64,000 nt of DNA, from assembly GCF_943913955.1 (NCBI RefSeq), contig NZ_CALUAE010000001.1, positions 62,001 through 126,000 of the forward strand. The letters are read 5' to 3'. The stretch is from Mycolicibacterium bacteremicum (lineage in GTDB: Bacteria; Actinomycetota; Actinomycetes; Mycobacteriales; Mycobacteriaceae). The notes beneath the pieces were generated by a model. It was not told the origin of the DNA. It searched no databases and saw only the letters and a list, made by a program, of their open reading frames with translations. The stretch's first letter is position 1; every line of letters begins with the position of its first letter. Made by a program: the position numbers and the translations under genes. Positions 34,218-44,958 of the stretch are shown here, piece after piece.

Positions 34218-35620
34218 TCACCACCATCAACCCCGCAACGGGTTCCGAGCTCGACACCTACCCGGCGATGAGCGAGGCCGAGATCGACGCCATCCTCGGC
34301 GTGGCAGCCGAGGCTCAGATCCACTGGAAGAGAGAGAATTTCGCCCATCGCGCGGGCATCATCCGCACGGCGGCGAAGCTGCTGCGCGACCGCGTCGAGG
34401 AGTTGGCGCTGCTGGTCACCCGGGAGATGGGCAAGCCGATCGCGGAGTCACGTGCCGAGGTGCTCAAATGCGCCACCGGCCTGGACTTCTACGCCGAGCA
34501 CGCCGCGACCTACCTGTCCGATGAGACCTATCAGACCGGCGCCGACCGTGCCTGGGTCTCCTATGAGCCCGTCGGCGTGGTGCTCGCCGTGATGCCGTGG
34601 AACTTCCCACTCTGGCAGGTGTTCCGATTCGCCGCGCCGGCTTTGATGGCGGGAAACGCCGCACTGCTCAAGCATTCGCCGAACACCACCGGATCGGCAC
34701 TGACCTGTCAGGAGATCCTCACCGACGCCGGACTGCCGGAGGGTCTGTTCACCGCACTGGTGGTCGATGAGGCCGACGTCCCGGCCGTCACCGAACGACT
34801 GATCAGCGATCCGCGGGTCGGCGCGGTCACCATCACCGGCAGCGAGCGCGCGGGCAGCGCGGTCGGGTCCCTGGCCGGCCGCGAGATCAAGAAGTCGGTG
34901 CTGGAACTGGGCGGCTCGGACCCGTTCATCGTGCTGGCCGATGCCGACCTGCCCCAGGTCGCCCGGCTGGCCGTGAAGGGCCGCTTCCTCAACGCGGGCC
35001 AGAGCTGCATCTCACCCAAACGCTTCATCGTCGAAGCCGCCGTGGCCGACGAATTCACCGCGCTGGTGGTCGAGGAGACCCGCCGGCTCGAGGTCGGCGA
35101 CCCGGAAGCGCCCGGCACCGACGTCGGCCCGATGGCCCGGGCCGACCTGCGTGACGGTGTCGCACGTCAGGTGCGGGCCGCCGTCGACGCCGGTGCCGAA
35201 GTGCTCGTCGGGGGCGGGCCGATCGACGGTGACGGCTACTTCTATCAGCCGACCGTGCTCACCGGTGTGAAACCCGGCATGTCGGTGTACTCGGAGGAGG
35301 TGTTCGGACCGGTGGCCACCATCATCACCGTCGCCGACGCCGACGAAGCCGTCCGGGTCGCCGACGACACCCCGTTCGGCCTGGGCGCCAGCGTGTGGAG
35401 CAACGATGTCGACGCCGCGATCGCGGTCGGGCGCCGCATCACCTCCGGAGCCTGCTTCATCAACGCCGTCGTGGCCTCCGACGCCCGGATGCCCTTCGGC
35501 GGCGCCAAACGCAGCGGCTACGGCCGCGAACTGGCCGGCCCCGGCATCCGCGAATTCGTCAACATCCGTACCTGGTGGGCCATGGACAAGCCGCAATCCG
35601 ACGCCCCCGCCTCCGAATAG
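34214..35620 (+). CDS. Aldehyde dehydrogenase (semialdehyde type)
   Basis: A 468-residue aldehyde dehydrogenase. Catalytic Cys265 is in NAGQSCISPKRF and the general base Glu231 in LELGGSDPF; the short N-terminus and REMGKPIAESRAEV are typical of succinate-semialdehyde-dehydrogenase-like enzymes. The ATG overlaps the ATPase stop. In this operon it could oxidise glycolaldehyde, glyoxal-type or semialdehyde products of sugar-acid cleavage. Confidence 0.88.
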   Translation: MITTINPATGSELDTYPAMSEAEIDAILGVAAEAQIHWKRENFAHRAGIIRTAAKLLRDRVEELALLVTREMGKPIAESRAEVLKCATGLDFYAEHAATYLSDETYQTGADRAWVSYEPVGVVLAVMPWNFPLWQVFRFAAPALMAGNAALLKHSPNTTGSALTCQEILTDAGLPEGLFTALVVDEADVPAVTERLISDPRVGAVTITGSERAGSAVGSLAGREIKKSVLELGGSDPFIVLADADLPQVARLAVKGRFLNAGQSCISPKRFIVEAAVADEFTALVVEETRRLEVGDPEAPGTDVGPMARADLRDGVARQVRAAVDAGAEVLVGGGPIDGDGYFYQPTVLTGVKPGMSVYSEEVFGPVATIITVADADEAVRVADDTPFGLGASVWSNDVDAAIAVGRRITSGACFINAVVASDARMPFGGAKRSGYGRELAGPGIREFVNIRTWWAMDKPQSDAPASE

Positions 35621-35634
35621 CGAAGGAACACCTG

Positions 35635-36105
35635 ATGACAGAAAGCACCGTGGCCGAGCGAGCGGCTCACCTGCGGGACGGTCGCGCGGCCGCCGTCCTG
35701 CGCCCGTCGGAGATCACCCCGCGCGAACGCGGCGGCGGCGCCCGCACCATCCCGATGGTCAGCCAGGGCGTCGGCGCCAAGGACTTCCTCAACGGCATCA
35801 CCATGTTCGCCCCGGGTGTCGCGATCCCCGAGCACTTCCACAACTGCGACGAGTCGGTGCTGATCCTGCGCGGCTCCGCCGTCGCCCATATCGACGGCGA
35901 CCTGCACCCGGTGAGCACCGGGGACACCTCGTTCATCCCGGCGGGCATCCCGCACTTCTTCCAGAACGCCTCGGACACCGAGGAACTGCACATCTTCTGG
36001 ACCTACGCGTCGGTCGACGCGAACCGCACCATCGTCGCCACCGGCGTCACGACCCGCATCGATGAAGAACACGGCACCAACATCACGAAGGAGACACACT
36101 CATGA
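35635..36105 (+). CDS. Cupin-domain protein
   Basis: A 156-residue single cupin. The first metal motif GVAIPEHFHNCDESVLILRG carries His-His-Glu, and the second is in FIPAGIPHFFQN. AAGGAACACCTG precedes the ATG at 35635. It may be a sugar isomerase, lyase or a sensing protein. Its stop overlaps the next gene (ATGA). Function is not assignable beyond the fold. Confidence 0.8.
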   Translation: MTESTVAERAAHLRDGRAAAVLRPSEITPRERGGGARTIPMVSQGVGAKDFLNGITMFAPGVAIPEHFHNCDESVLILRGSAVAHIDGDLHPVSTGDTSFIPAGIPHFFQNASDTEELHIFWTYASVDANRTIVATGVTTRIDEEHGTNITKETHS

Positions 36106-37178
36106 CCGACACACTGCGCCTGGGACTGCTGGAGGGCGACGGCATCGGCCCCGAGATCGTGCCCGCCTCCGTCGAGGTCGTCGACGCAGCGCTGGCCGCC
36201 GCCGGGGCGCCCAAGGCCGACTGGGTCACGCTGCCGCTCGGGCGCACCGCAATCGACAGCCACAACAGCCACACCCCCGACGAGACGCTGCAGGCCCTGG
36301 CCGGCATGGATGCCTGGGTGCTGGGACCTCATGACAGCGCGTCCTACCCCGAACCGTTCAAGTCACAGCTCAACCCGAGCGGAACACTGCGAAAGCACTT
36401 CGGGCTGTTCGGCAACATCCGACCCGCCAAGTCCTTCGAGGGCGCCAAGGCCGTGGTGCCCAACACCGATCTGGTGATCGTCCGGGAGAACACCCAGGGC
36501 TTCTACGCCGACCGCAACACCTTCGCCGGCACCGGTGAGTACATGCCCGACGAGAACACCGCCATCGCGATGGGCATCATCACCCGCTCCGCCGTGGAGA
36601 AGATCGCCAAGGTCGCCTTCGACCTGGCCCAGGCCCGTCGACGCAAGCTGACCATCGTGCACAAGGCCAACGTGCTGCGACTGACCACCGGCCTGTTCCG
36701 CGACGTGTGCCGTGAGATCGCCGCCGACTACCCCGACGTCGAGGTCGACGACTACCACATCGACGCCATGACAGTGCATCTCGTGCGGCGCGCCAACCAG
36801 TTCGACGTCATCGTGACCGAGAACATGTTCGGTGACATCCTCTCCGACCTGGCCGGTGAGCTCGCCGGCTCGCTCGGTATCGCGCCGTCGATCAACGCCT
36901 CGCTGGACAAGGCGATGGCACAGGCCGCGCACGGCTCGGCACCCGACATCGCCGGACGCAACATCGCCAACCCGGTCGCGATGATCCTGTCCTCGGGCAT
37001 GCTGCTGCAGTGGCTGGGCGCCCGGCACAACGACGCCGGCCTGCTCAAGGCCGCCGAACTGGTCGAGGGCGGCGTCGAAGCCACCATCAAGGCCGGCACC
37101 ATGACCCCGGACATGGGCGGCACCACCGGCACCAGGGAGTTCGGCTCCACTGTGGCACAGTATATCTCGCAACAATGA
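36102..37178 (+). CDS. Isopropylmalate/tartrate/D-malate-type beta-decarboxylating dehydrogenase
   Basis: A 358-residue member of the isocitrate/isopropylmalate dehydrogenase family: LLEGDGIGPEIV at the N-terminus, VRENTQGFYADRN around the substrate helix, KANVLRLTTGLF, and the metal site NMFGDILSDLAGEL. Such enzymes oxidise a 2-hydroxy acid and often lose the beta-carboxyl group. In this operon the substrate may be a tetronate or tartrate-like acid. It is joined to neighbours by ATGA overlaps on both sides. Confidence 0.87.
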   Translation: MTDTLRLGLLEGDGIGPEIVPASVEVVDAALAAAGAPKADWVTLPLGRTAIDSHNSHTPDETLQALAGMDAWVLGPHDSASYPEPFKSQLNPSGTLRKHFGLFGNIRPAKSFEGAKAVVPNTDLVIVRENTQGFYADRNTFAGTGEYMPDENTAIAMGIITRSAVEKIAKVAFDLAQARRRKLTIVHKANVLRLTTGLFRDVCREIAADYPDVEVDDYHIDAMTVHLVRRANQFDVIVTENMFGDILSDLAGELAGSLGIAPSINASLDKAMAQAAHGSAPDIAGRNIANPVAMILSSGMLLQWLGARHNDAGLLKAAELVEGGVEATIKAGTMTPDMGGTTGTREFGSTVAQYISQQ

Positions 37179-37870
37179 CCGATCGAGAAGCGGCGAGCAA
37201 TGGAGAAGCGGCGAGCCAAACACTGATCGCTGTCATCAACACCACCCCGGCGTCGATGGCGCCGACCGCCGCGGCGCTGCGCGCCGAGATGCCCGGGGTG
37301 CGGGTCTGGAACCTGCTCGACGACCGTCTGGGCTCCGACGCCGACGCGCTCGGCGAGATGAGCCCGCAGCTGCGCACCCGGATGCTCAACCTCATCCGGC
37401 ATGGCGTGGACGGCGGCGCCGACGCGGTGCTGATGGTGTGCTCGATGTACGGTGACACCCGCCCGGTTGCCGAAAAACTGTTTCCGATACCGGTGTTCAG
37501 TTCGGACGCGGACATGATGGCCGCGATCAGATCGGCCGGTCCACGGCGGGTCGCGGTGCTCGCCTCCCTGCAGGCGGCCACCGCCGACAGCACCTCCCGG
37601 TTGCGCGCGGCAGTGGACGGCGATGTCGAGGTGGTGCCCGCGTTCTGCGCGGGTGCCGCCGCGGCCGCCTCCGCCGGCGACCGCACCGCACTGATCGACG
37701 CGCTGATCGCCGGGGCCGACGCCGCCGGTGGCGAATACGACATGCTGTGCCTGGCCCAGTACTCGTTGAGCCCGGCCGCCGACGACCTCGCCGACAAGAC
37801 CGGACTGCCCGTGGTGAGCGCACCGCGCTACGCAGCCAAGGCCATCGCGGCGCGGCTGGGTCTGACGTGA
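37175..37870 (+). CDS. Asp/Glu/hydantoin racemase superfamily protein
   Basis: A 231-residue protein of the Asp/Glu racemase fold, with TLIAVINTTPASM at the start, one candidate catalytic cysteine in VLMVCSMYGD and another in YDMLCLAQYSLSP. Family relatives racemise amino acids or isomerise small hydroxy acids; here a carbohydrate-acid epimerase is plausible. The first codons contain an 18-base tandem duplication (37185-37216) giving the repeat EAASNGEAAS. ATG 37175 overlaps the upstream stop, and the gene ends in a GTGA overlap. Confidence 0.75.
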   Translation: MTDREAASNGEAASQTLIAVINTTPASMAPTAAALRAEMPGVRVWNLLDDRLGSDADALGEMSPQLRTRMLNLIRHGVDGGADAVLMVCSMYGDTRPVAEKLFPIPVFSSDADMMAAIRSAGPRRVAVLASLQAATADSTSRLRAAVDGDVEVVPAFCAGAAAAASAGDRTALIDALIAGADAAGGEYDMLCLAQYSLSPAADDLADKTGLPVVSAPRYAAKAIAARLGLT

Positions 37871-39102
37871 CCGTCCCCAAGATCGGTTGTATCGCCGATG
37901 ATTACACCGGAGGCACGGACGTCGCCGCAGCCCTGCGGCGGCAGGGTCTGCACACAGTCCTGCTGTTCGGCCCACCGGCGGACGATCTCGCGGTGCCGGC
38001 ATGCGATGCGGTCGTCGTGGCCCTCAAGACCCGGGCACTCGACGCGCCCGCCGCGGTGAAGATGTCGCTGGTGGCCCGGCAGTGGCTGGTCGGCACCGTC
38101 AGGGTACCGACGGTGTACTTCAAATACTGCTCCACCTTCGACTCCACCCCGGCCGGCAATATCGGCCCGGTGGCCGATGCACTGGTCGACGCAGCCGGCG
38201 GCGGTGCGACCGTCGTCTGCCCGGCCACCCCCGAACACGGCCGTACCGTGTACCAGGGTCACCTCTTCGTCGGTGACACACTGCTCTCGGAATCCCCCAT
38301 GCGGCACCACCCGCTGACCCCGATGACGGAATCGAATATCGCCAGGTTGATGGCCGCGCAAACCGAGCACGGCGTGGGATCGGTGTCGTGGCAACAGGTT
38401 CGATCCGGCGACCTGACGCCCGATCGGTACGGCGACCGCTACGTCGTGGTGGACGCGCTGACCGAGGATGACCTCGTCACCATCGCCCGTGCCGTCCAGG
38501 ATGCGCCCGTCGTCACCGGCGGCGCGGGTCTGGCCGGCGCGCTCGGCAGGGTGCTGGTCGAAAGCGACGGTTCGCACACCGTCCCCCGCACGATCCCGGC
38601 ACCGGACGCACCGACGGTGGTGTTCGCGGGTAGCTGTTCGCAGGCAACGCTCGGCCAGGTGGCCCAGGCCCGAGAGGCTTTCGCCTCTCATCGACTCGAC
38701 CCTCGCGCCGTCCAGGCAACCGGCGATCTGCTCGAACCGGCCCGGGAGTGGTTGTTGCGCAACCTCGGTGATGCGCCCGTGCTGATCTACTCCTCGGCGC
38801 CGGCCCACGAACGCGGACCAGCCGATGCGGTGATCGCCGACCAGCTGGAGTCCACCATGGGCGCCCTGGCCAAGGCCGCGGTGGACGCCGGAGCACGGCG
38901 GATCGTGGTCGCCGGCGGTGAAACCTCCGGGGCCGTCGTCGACGCACTGGGCATCCGTTCGGTGGTCGTGGACGCCGAAGCCGATCGCGGGGTGCCCTGG
39001 TGCAGCACCGCCGATCACGGGGTGTCCCTATTGCTGAAATCCGGTAACTTCGGCCGCCCCGATCTGCTGGTGCGGGCGGCGACCTGCGAGGTGCTGTCAT
39101 GA
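37867..39102 (+). CDS. otnK: Four-carbon acid sugar kinase, DUF1537 family (3-oxo-tetronate kinase type)
   Basis: A 411-residue DUF1537 kinase. The N-terminal domain starts IGCIADDYTGGTDVAAAL; the C-terminal nucleotide domain has VVAGGETSGAVVDALG and LLLKSGNFGRPDLL. DUF1537 kinases phosphorylate threonate, erythronate or their 3-oxo forms. The directly following class II aldolase gene is the standard partner (decarboxylase OtnC). The GTG start at 37867 lies in a GTGA overlap. The symbol reflects family and context, not tested activity. Confidence 0.82.
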   Translation: MTVPKIGCIADDYTGGTDVAAALRRQGLHTVLLFGPPADDLAVPACDAVVVALKTRALDAPAAVKMSLVARQWLVGTVRVPTVYFKYCSTFDSTPAGNIGPVADALVDAAGGGATVVCPATPEHGRTVYQGHLFVGDTLLSESPMRHHPLTPMTESNIARLMAAQTEHGVGSVSWQQVRSGDLTPDRYGDRYVVVDALTEDDLVTIARAVQDAPVVTGGAGLAGALGRVLVESDGSHTVPRTIPAPDAPTVVFAGSCSQATLGQVAQAREAFASHRLDPRAVQATGDLLEPAREWLLRNLGDAPVLIYSSAPAHERGPADAVIADQLESTMGALAKAAVDAGARRIVVAGGETSGAVVDALGIRSVVVDAEADRGVPWCSTADHGVSLLLKSGNFGRPDLLVRAATCEVLS

Positions 39103-39719
39103 TCGCCCGCGATATCGTCGACCTCGGCGCGTCTTTCTTCGGCCGCGGACTGACATTCGGGCGGACTGGCAATCTCAGTGCGGTCGACACCGACGGCACC
39201 ATCCTGATGACACCCACCGGCGTTGCGCTGGACAAGCTTCGGGCCGAGCAGTTATCCCGGCTGGACGTGTCCGGGCGCCACCTGGGCGGGCCGAAGCCGA
39301 CCAAGGAAGCCTTCCTGCACCTGGCCATCTACCGGGCGAGGCCACACGAGAAGGCCGTGGTGCACACCCACAGCACCTACTCGGTGGCGGTGTCATGCCT
39401 GCGCGATGTCGACCACACCAATGCCCTGCCCCCGCTCACCGCCTACTACGCGATGCGGGTCGGGTCCCTGCCACTGCTGCCCTATCACGCGCCCGGGGAC
39501 GAAAGCCTCGGCGCGGTGGCCGAACTCGCGGCCACCACCCATCACGCGCTGCTGCTGGCCAATCACGGACCGATCGTGGCCGGAGCGGATCTGGCCGCGG
39601 CGGCCGACGCACTCGAAGAGATCGAGGAGACGGCCAAGCTGTCCCTGCTGCTGCGCGGCCAAGCCGTCGCACCGGTACCCGCGAATGAAGTCCGACGACT
39701 GGAGGAGTTGTACCGATGA
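39099..39719 (+). CDS. otnC: Class II aldolase family, 3-oxo-tetronate 4-phosphate decarboxylase type
   Basis: A 206-residue class II aldolase. Metal ligands His89 and His91 (VVHTHSTYSVA) and His156 (ANHGPIVAG) are visible, and Glu70 in PTKEAFLH is the catalytic acid. In tetronate pathways the homologue decarboxylates 3-oxo-tetronate 4-phosphate to dihydroxyacetone phosphate. It overlaps the kinase gene and the next dehydrogenase gene, so the three are probably consecutive steps. Confidence 0.83.
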   Translation: MIARDIVDLGASFFGRGLTFGRTGNLSAVDTDGTILMTPTGVALDKLRAEQLSRLDVSGRHLGGPKPTKEAFLHLAIYRARPHEKAVVHTHSTYSVAVSCLRDVDHTNALPPLTAYYAMRVGSLPLLPYHAPGDESLGAVAELAATTHHALLLANHGPIVAGADLAAAADALEEIEETAKLSLLLRGQAVAPVPANEVRRLEELYR

Positions 39720-40774
39720 CCGTCACGGTCGATGCACACGAAGTGGACGCACACGTCGCAACACGCTGCGGCGCAGCCATTCTCGAGGCGTACGGCGTGC
39801 CGCACGCCGATGCCGTGCTGGTCGCCGAATCGCTGGTGACCTCCGATATGTGGGGCCACCCGTCGCACGGACTGCTACGACTGCCCTGGTATGTCGCGCG
39901 GGTACGCTCCGGCGCGATGACCGCGGTCACCGAGATCCGCTACCTCAACACCTTCGGCGCGGTCACCGTTCTCGACGGCCGGGACGGCATCGGTCAGGTG
40001 ATCACCAATCACGCGATCGACGCGGCAGCCACCGCCGCCGCCACATACGGTGTCGGCGTGGTCGCGGTGCGTAACAGCAACCATTTCGGCACCGCCGCCT
40101 ATTGGACCCGGTTGCTCGCCGAACGCGGTTGCGTCGGAATCCTGACAACCAACGGCAGTCCCGCCATGGCGCCCTGGGGTGGTACGCAGAAGATGATCGG
40201 CGCCAATCCGTGGTCGATCGCCGCACCCAGCGCCGACAACGGCACCGTTGTCCTCGACATCGCGAACACCAGTGTTGCCCGCGGAAAGATCTACGCCGCC
40301 AAGGAACGGGGCGAAAGGCTTCCGGAGGGCTGGGCGATCGACGCGTCGGGCCTGCCGACCACGGACCCGCAGGCCGCCATCGACGGAGTCATCCTGCCGA
40401 TGGCCGGCCACAAGGGTTACGCCATCTCGTTCATGATGGATGTGCTCTCCGGTGTGCTCACCGGCAGTTCCTCGGCCACCGACGTCGTCGGCCCCTATGT
40501 CCCCGATCAGCGCAGCGGCTGCGGACATCTGGTGATCGCGATCGATATCGCGGCCCTGATGCCGCTGCGCGAGTTCGAGGGCCGGATGGACAACCTGATC
40601 GCGACGGTCAAGGGTTGCCGGACCGCGCCGGGCCAGCAGATCCTGGTCCCCGGCGAGCTGGAGAACCGCGCCGTCGAACGGGCGCACGGCCGCATCACGC
40701 TGCCCGCGGCCACGCTGGCCGAGATCAACGAGCTGGCAGCCGCAGCCGGCGTCGCGCCGCTGGAAGGTAACTGA
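39716..40774 (+). CDS. LDH2/malate-lactate dehydrogenase family oxidoreductase
   Basis: A 352-residue NAD(P)-dependent LDH2-type enzyme (not the classical Rossmann LDH). Conserved pieces: MWGHPSHGLLRLPWYV, VAVRNSNHFGTAAYW, TTNGSPAMAPWGG, ANTSVARGKIYAA and the late MAGHKGYAISFMMD. The family oxidises 2-hydroxy acids such as malate, lactate, ureidoglycolate and sugar acids. It could be the entry dehydrogenase producing the 3-oxo or 2-oxo acid for the kinase. Confidence 0.87.
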   Translation: MTVTVDAHEVDAHVATRCGAAILEAYGVPHADAVLVAESLVTSDMWGHPSHGLLRLPWYVARVRSGAMTAVTEIRYLNTFGAVTVLDGRDGIGQVITNHAIDAAATAAATYGVGVVAVRNSNHFGTAAYWTRLLAERGCVGILTTNGSPAMAPWGGTQKMIGANPWSIAAPSADNGTVVLDIANTSVARGKIYAAKERGERLPEGWAIDASGLPTTDPQAAIDGVILPMAGHKGYAISFMMDVLSGVLTGSSSATDVVGPYVPDQRSGCGHLVIAIDIAALMPLREFEGRMDNLIATVKGCRTAPGQQILVPGELENRAVERAHGRITLPAATLAEINELAAAAGVAPLEGN

Positions 40775-40775
40775 C

Positions 40776-41093
40776 ATGTACACCCTGTTCGTCACCCTGG
40801 ACGTGCACGCCGAGAAACTGGACGAGTTCGTCGACGCCATCACTGTCAACGCCGCGGCCTCGCTGCGCGACGAACCGGGTTGCCTCACCTTCGATGTGCA
40901 CCAGGACGCCGAGACGCCGACCCGGTTCTACCTGTACGAGATCTACACCGACGAGGACGCATTCCGGGTGGACCATCGCAGCGCACCGCACTACGCGCGG
41001 TGGCAGCAGGCCGCGAAGATCTGCGTGGTCGAGGGTAGCCACCGCAACACCTTCGCCCGGCCCATCCGGCTAGGCACCAGTTACAGTGGTTGA
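40776..41093 (+). CDS. ABM-domain small protein (putative quinol monooxygenase, YgiN-like)
   Basis: A 105-residue ferredoxin-like alpha/beta-barrel domain: YTLFVTLDVHAEKLDEFVDA at the start, EPGCLTFDVHQD, and FYLYEIYTDEDAFRVDHRS. Small relatives act on quinols, isomerise autoinducer or only dimerise. The gene begins one base after the LDH2 stop and ends at the base before the GntR start, so it belongs to the operon. Confidence 0.82.
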   Translation: MYTLFVTLDVHAEKLDEFVDAITVNAAASLRDEPGCLTFDVHQDAETPTRFYLYEIYTDEDAFRVDHRSAPHYARWQQAAKICVVEGSHRNTFARPIRLGTSYSG

Positions 41094-41834
41094 GTGGGCG
41101 ACCAATTCACGCGGATCGTACAGGCCCCCCGGGAGCCGCTGTCCTCCGAAGTAGCGCGGGCACTGCTGGATGCGGTGTTCTCCGGGCAGATCACGCCGGG
41201 AACCCGGATGCCCTCGGAACGCCAGCTCGCCGAATCCTTCGGCGTCGGACGTTTCGTGGTGCGTGAGGCCCTGAAATCGCTCGGTCTGCTCGGTCTGCTT
41301 GAGGTCCGCCAGGGTGACGGCACCTACGTGCGATCCCCCGATTCCAGCCTGCTGCCGCGCGTCGTCGAGTGGGGGCTGCTGGTCGGCGAACAACGCACCA
41401 GCGACCTCGTCGAGACCCGCCAGCACCTGGAGCCGGTCACCGCGAGGCTGGCCGCCGAACGCCGTTCCGAGGACCAGCTCGCCGAGATCCGCACGCACCT
41501 GCACGGCATGCGCGATGCCGGCGACAACGATGTCTTCGTCGATGCCGACGTCGCCTTCCACCTCAGCATCGCCGCGGCCACCGGCAACACCGTGCTGTCC
41601 AACATGCTGGGCAGTATCTCCTCGCTGCTCAACGTGTGGATCCGCAACGTCGTGGAAGCCGCCGAGTCGACCGAGCCGTCCTACCTGGAGCATGTCCCGA
41701 TCTTCGACGCGATCGCCGAGCGCAACCCCGACCGCGCCGCCGACGCCATGCGCGCACACATGGACGGCGCGTCCTGCCGCCTCAATGCCGCCATCGAGGC
41801 ACACAGCCGGGAGCAGGTCGCCCTCGGGCACTGA
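41094..41834 (+). CDS. FadR/GntR-family regulator at the end of the operon
   Basis: A 246-residue GntR regulator with FCD domain. Winged helix: LSSEVARALLDAVFSGQITP, MPSERQLAESFGVGRFVVRE, then the wing EVRQGDGTYV. The FCD domain begins near residue 95 (VETRQHLEPVTARLAAE) with DADVAFHLSIAAATGN. The GTG directly follows the preceding stop and lacks a strong ribosome site, so the start is uncertain, but the reading frame is firm. It is the second GntR of this locus; feedback by pathway flux is likely. Confidence 0.85.
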   Translation: MGDQFTRIVQAPREPLSSEVARALLDAVFSGQITPGTRMPSERQLAESFGVGRFVVREALKSLGLLGLLEVRQGDGTYVRSPDSSLLPRVVEWGLLVGEQRTSDLVETRQHLEPVTARLAAERRSEDQLAEIRTHLHGMRDAGDNDVFVDADVAFHLSIAAATGNTVLSNMLGSISSLLNVWIRNVVEAAESTEPSYLEHVPIFDAIAERNPDRAADAMRAHMDGASCRLNAAIEAHSREQVALGH

Positions 41835-41838
41835 CCAC

Positions 41839-41853
41839 TTACCCGGCAGGTAA
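41839..41853. promoter_or_regulatory. Inverted repeat TTACC-N5-GGTAA before the hydrolase gene
   Basis: A 15-base inverted repeat, followed at 41855-41866 by the 12-base palindrome TGCCGCGCGGCA, fills the gap between the GntR stop and the hydrolase start. It could be an operator, for instance for the GntR gene just upstream, or part of a weak terminator. Confidence 0.3.
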
Positions 41854-41888
41854 TTGCCGCGCGGCACCACCGCGCCGATGATTGCCAC

Positions 41889-42662
41889 ATGAGCGCATCC
41901 GGGAAACCCCCAATCCTGTTGCTACACGGTGTATTCGGTAGCCCCGAGTTGATCGGGCCGTGGGCCCGGTTCCTGCGCGGGGCCGGTTATGAGGTGCATG
42001 TTCCGGCGTTCCCGGGCCGCGACCCCAGCGACGACGATGTCCTGGAACGCACCGGTGTCGCCGAATGCATCGCGGTCGCGCTGCACGCCTATGACCAGAT
42101 CGGGGAACCGGCGATCGTGATCGGGCACAGCTTCGGTGGCCTGGTCGCGCAGAAGGTTGCCGCCGCCCGGGACTGTGTCGCGCTGGTGCTGCTCGCCGCC
42201 GTCCCGCCCGGGCTGCTGTGGCCACAGCTGCGATCGTTACCGCACCTGTTCCCGGTGCTGCCGGCCATCCTGGCCGGGCGTGCCTTCCGGCCGTCGGCAT
42301 CGACCATGCGGGCGGTGCCGCTGCGCGCCCTGCCCGCCGCCGAGCAGGAGGCGCTGATCGCCCACCTCGTCCGCGACTCGGGCCGGGTGTTTCGCACCAT
42401 GTCGCTGGGCTCACCGATCATGCGGGTCAGCGCCGCCGAGGTCACCTGCCCGGTACTGGTGGTCGTCGCCGGCGCGGATCGCAACGTCGCGTCGTGGATG
42501 TCACGCCGACTGGCAGCCAGGTACGGCGCCGAGCGCCACGACTACCCGGGACTACCGCACTGGATCATCGCCGAGTCCGCGCTGCCGCGGGTGGGTCCGC
42601 CGACGGCGGCGTGGCTGCAGCGGGTGGCCCCGGACGGGTCCGGACCGGCGGCCGGCGAGTGA
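41889..42662 (+). CDS. Alpha/beta hydrolase
   Basis: A 257-residue alpha/beta hydrolase. Oxyanion segment LLHGVFGSPEL, nucleophile motif GHSFGG, acid in VVAGADRNV and histidine in GLPHWI. The family covers esterases, lipases and lactonases; no substrate is indicated. It lies 54 bases after the GntR gene and 115 bases before glgX and seems to be its own unit. Confidence 0.82.
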   Translation: MSASGKPPILLLHGVFGSPELIGPWARFLRGAGYEVHVPAFPGRDPSDDDVLERTGVAECIAVALHAYDQIGEPAIVIGHSFGGLVAQKVAAARDCVALVLLAAVPPGLLWPQLRSLPHLFPVLPAILAGRAFRPSASTMRAVPLRALPAAEQEALIAHLVRDSGRVFRTMSLGSPIMRVSAAEVTCPVLVVVAGADRNVASWMSRRLAARYGAERHDYPGLPHWIIAESALPRVGPPTAAWLQRVAPDGSGPAAGE

Positions 42663-42777
42663 CCCATTTCGCAGCGTAGGGACGAGGCTGAGCGGGTACA
42701 CCGACAAACCGATAAGAACGCACCGTGTTCGTCGCCGACGCCGAACTGCGCGACCTGTCAGCCAGAGAAGGAAGCAC

Positions 42778-44928
<2,151 letters not shown>

Positions 44929-44958
44929 TCCCAGACGCGCGTCCTATGCTGAGCGATC

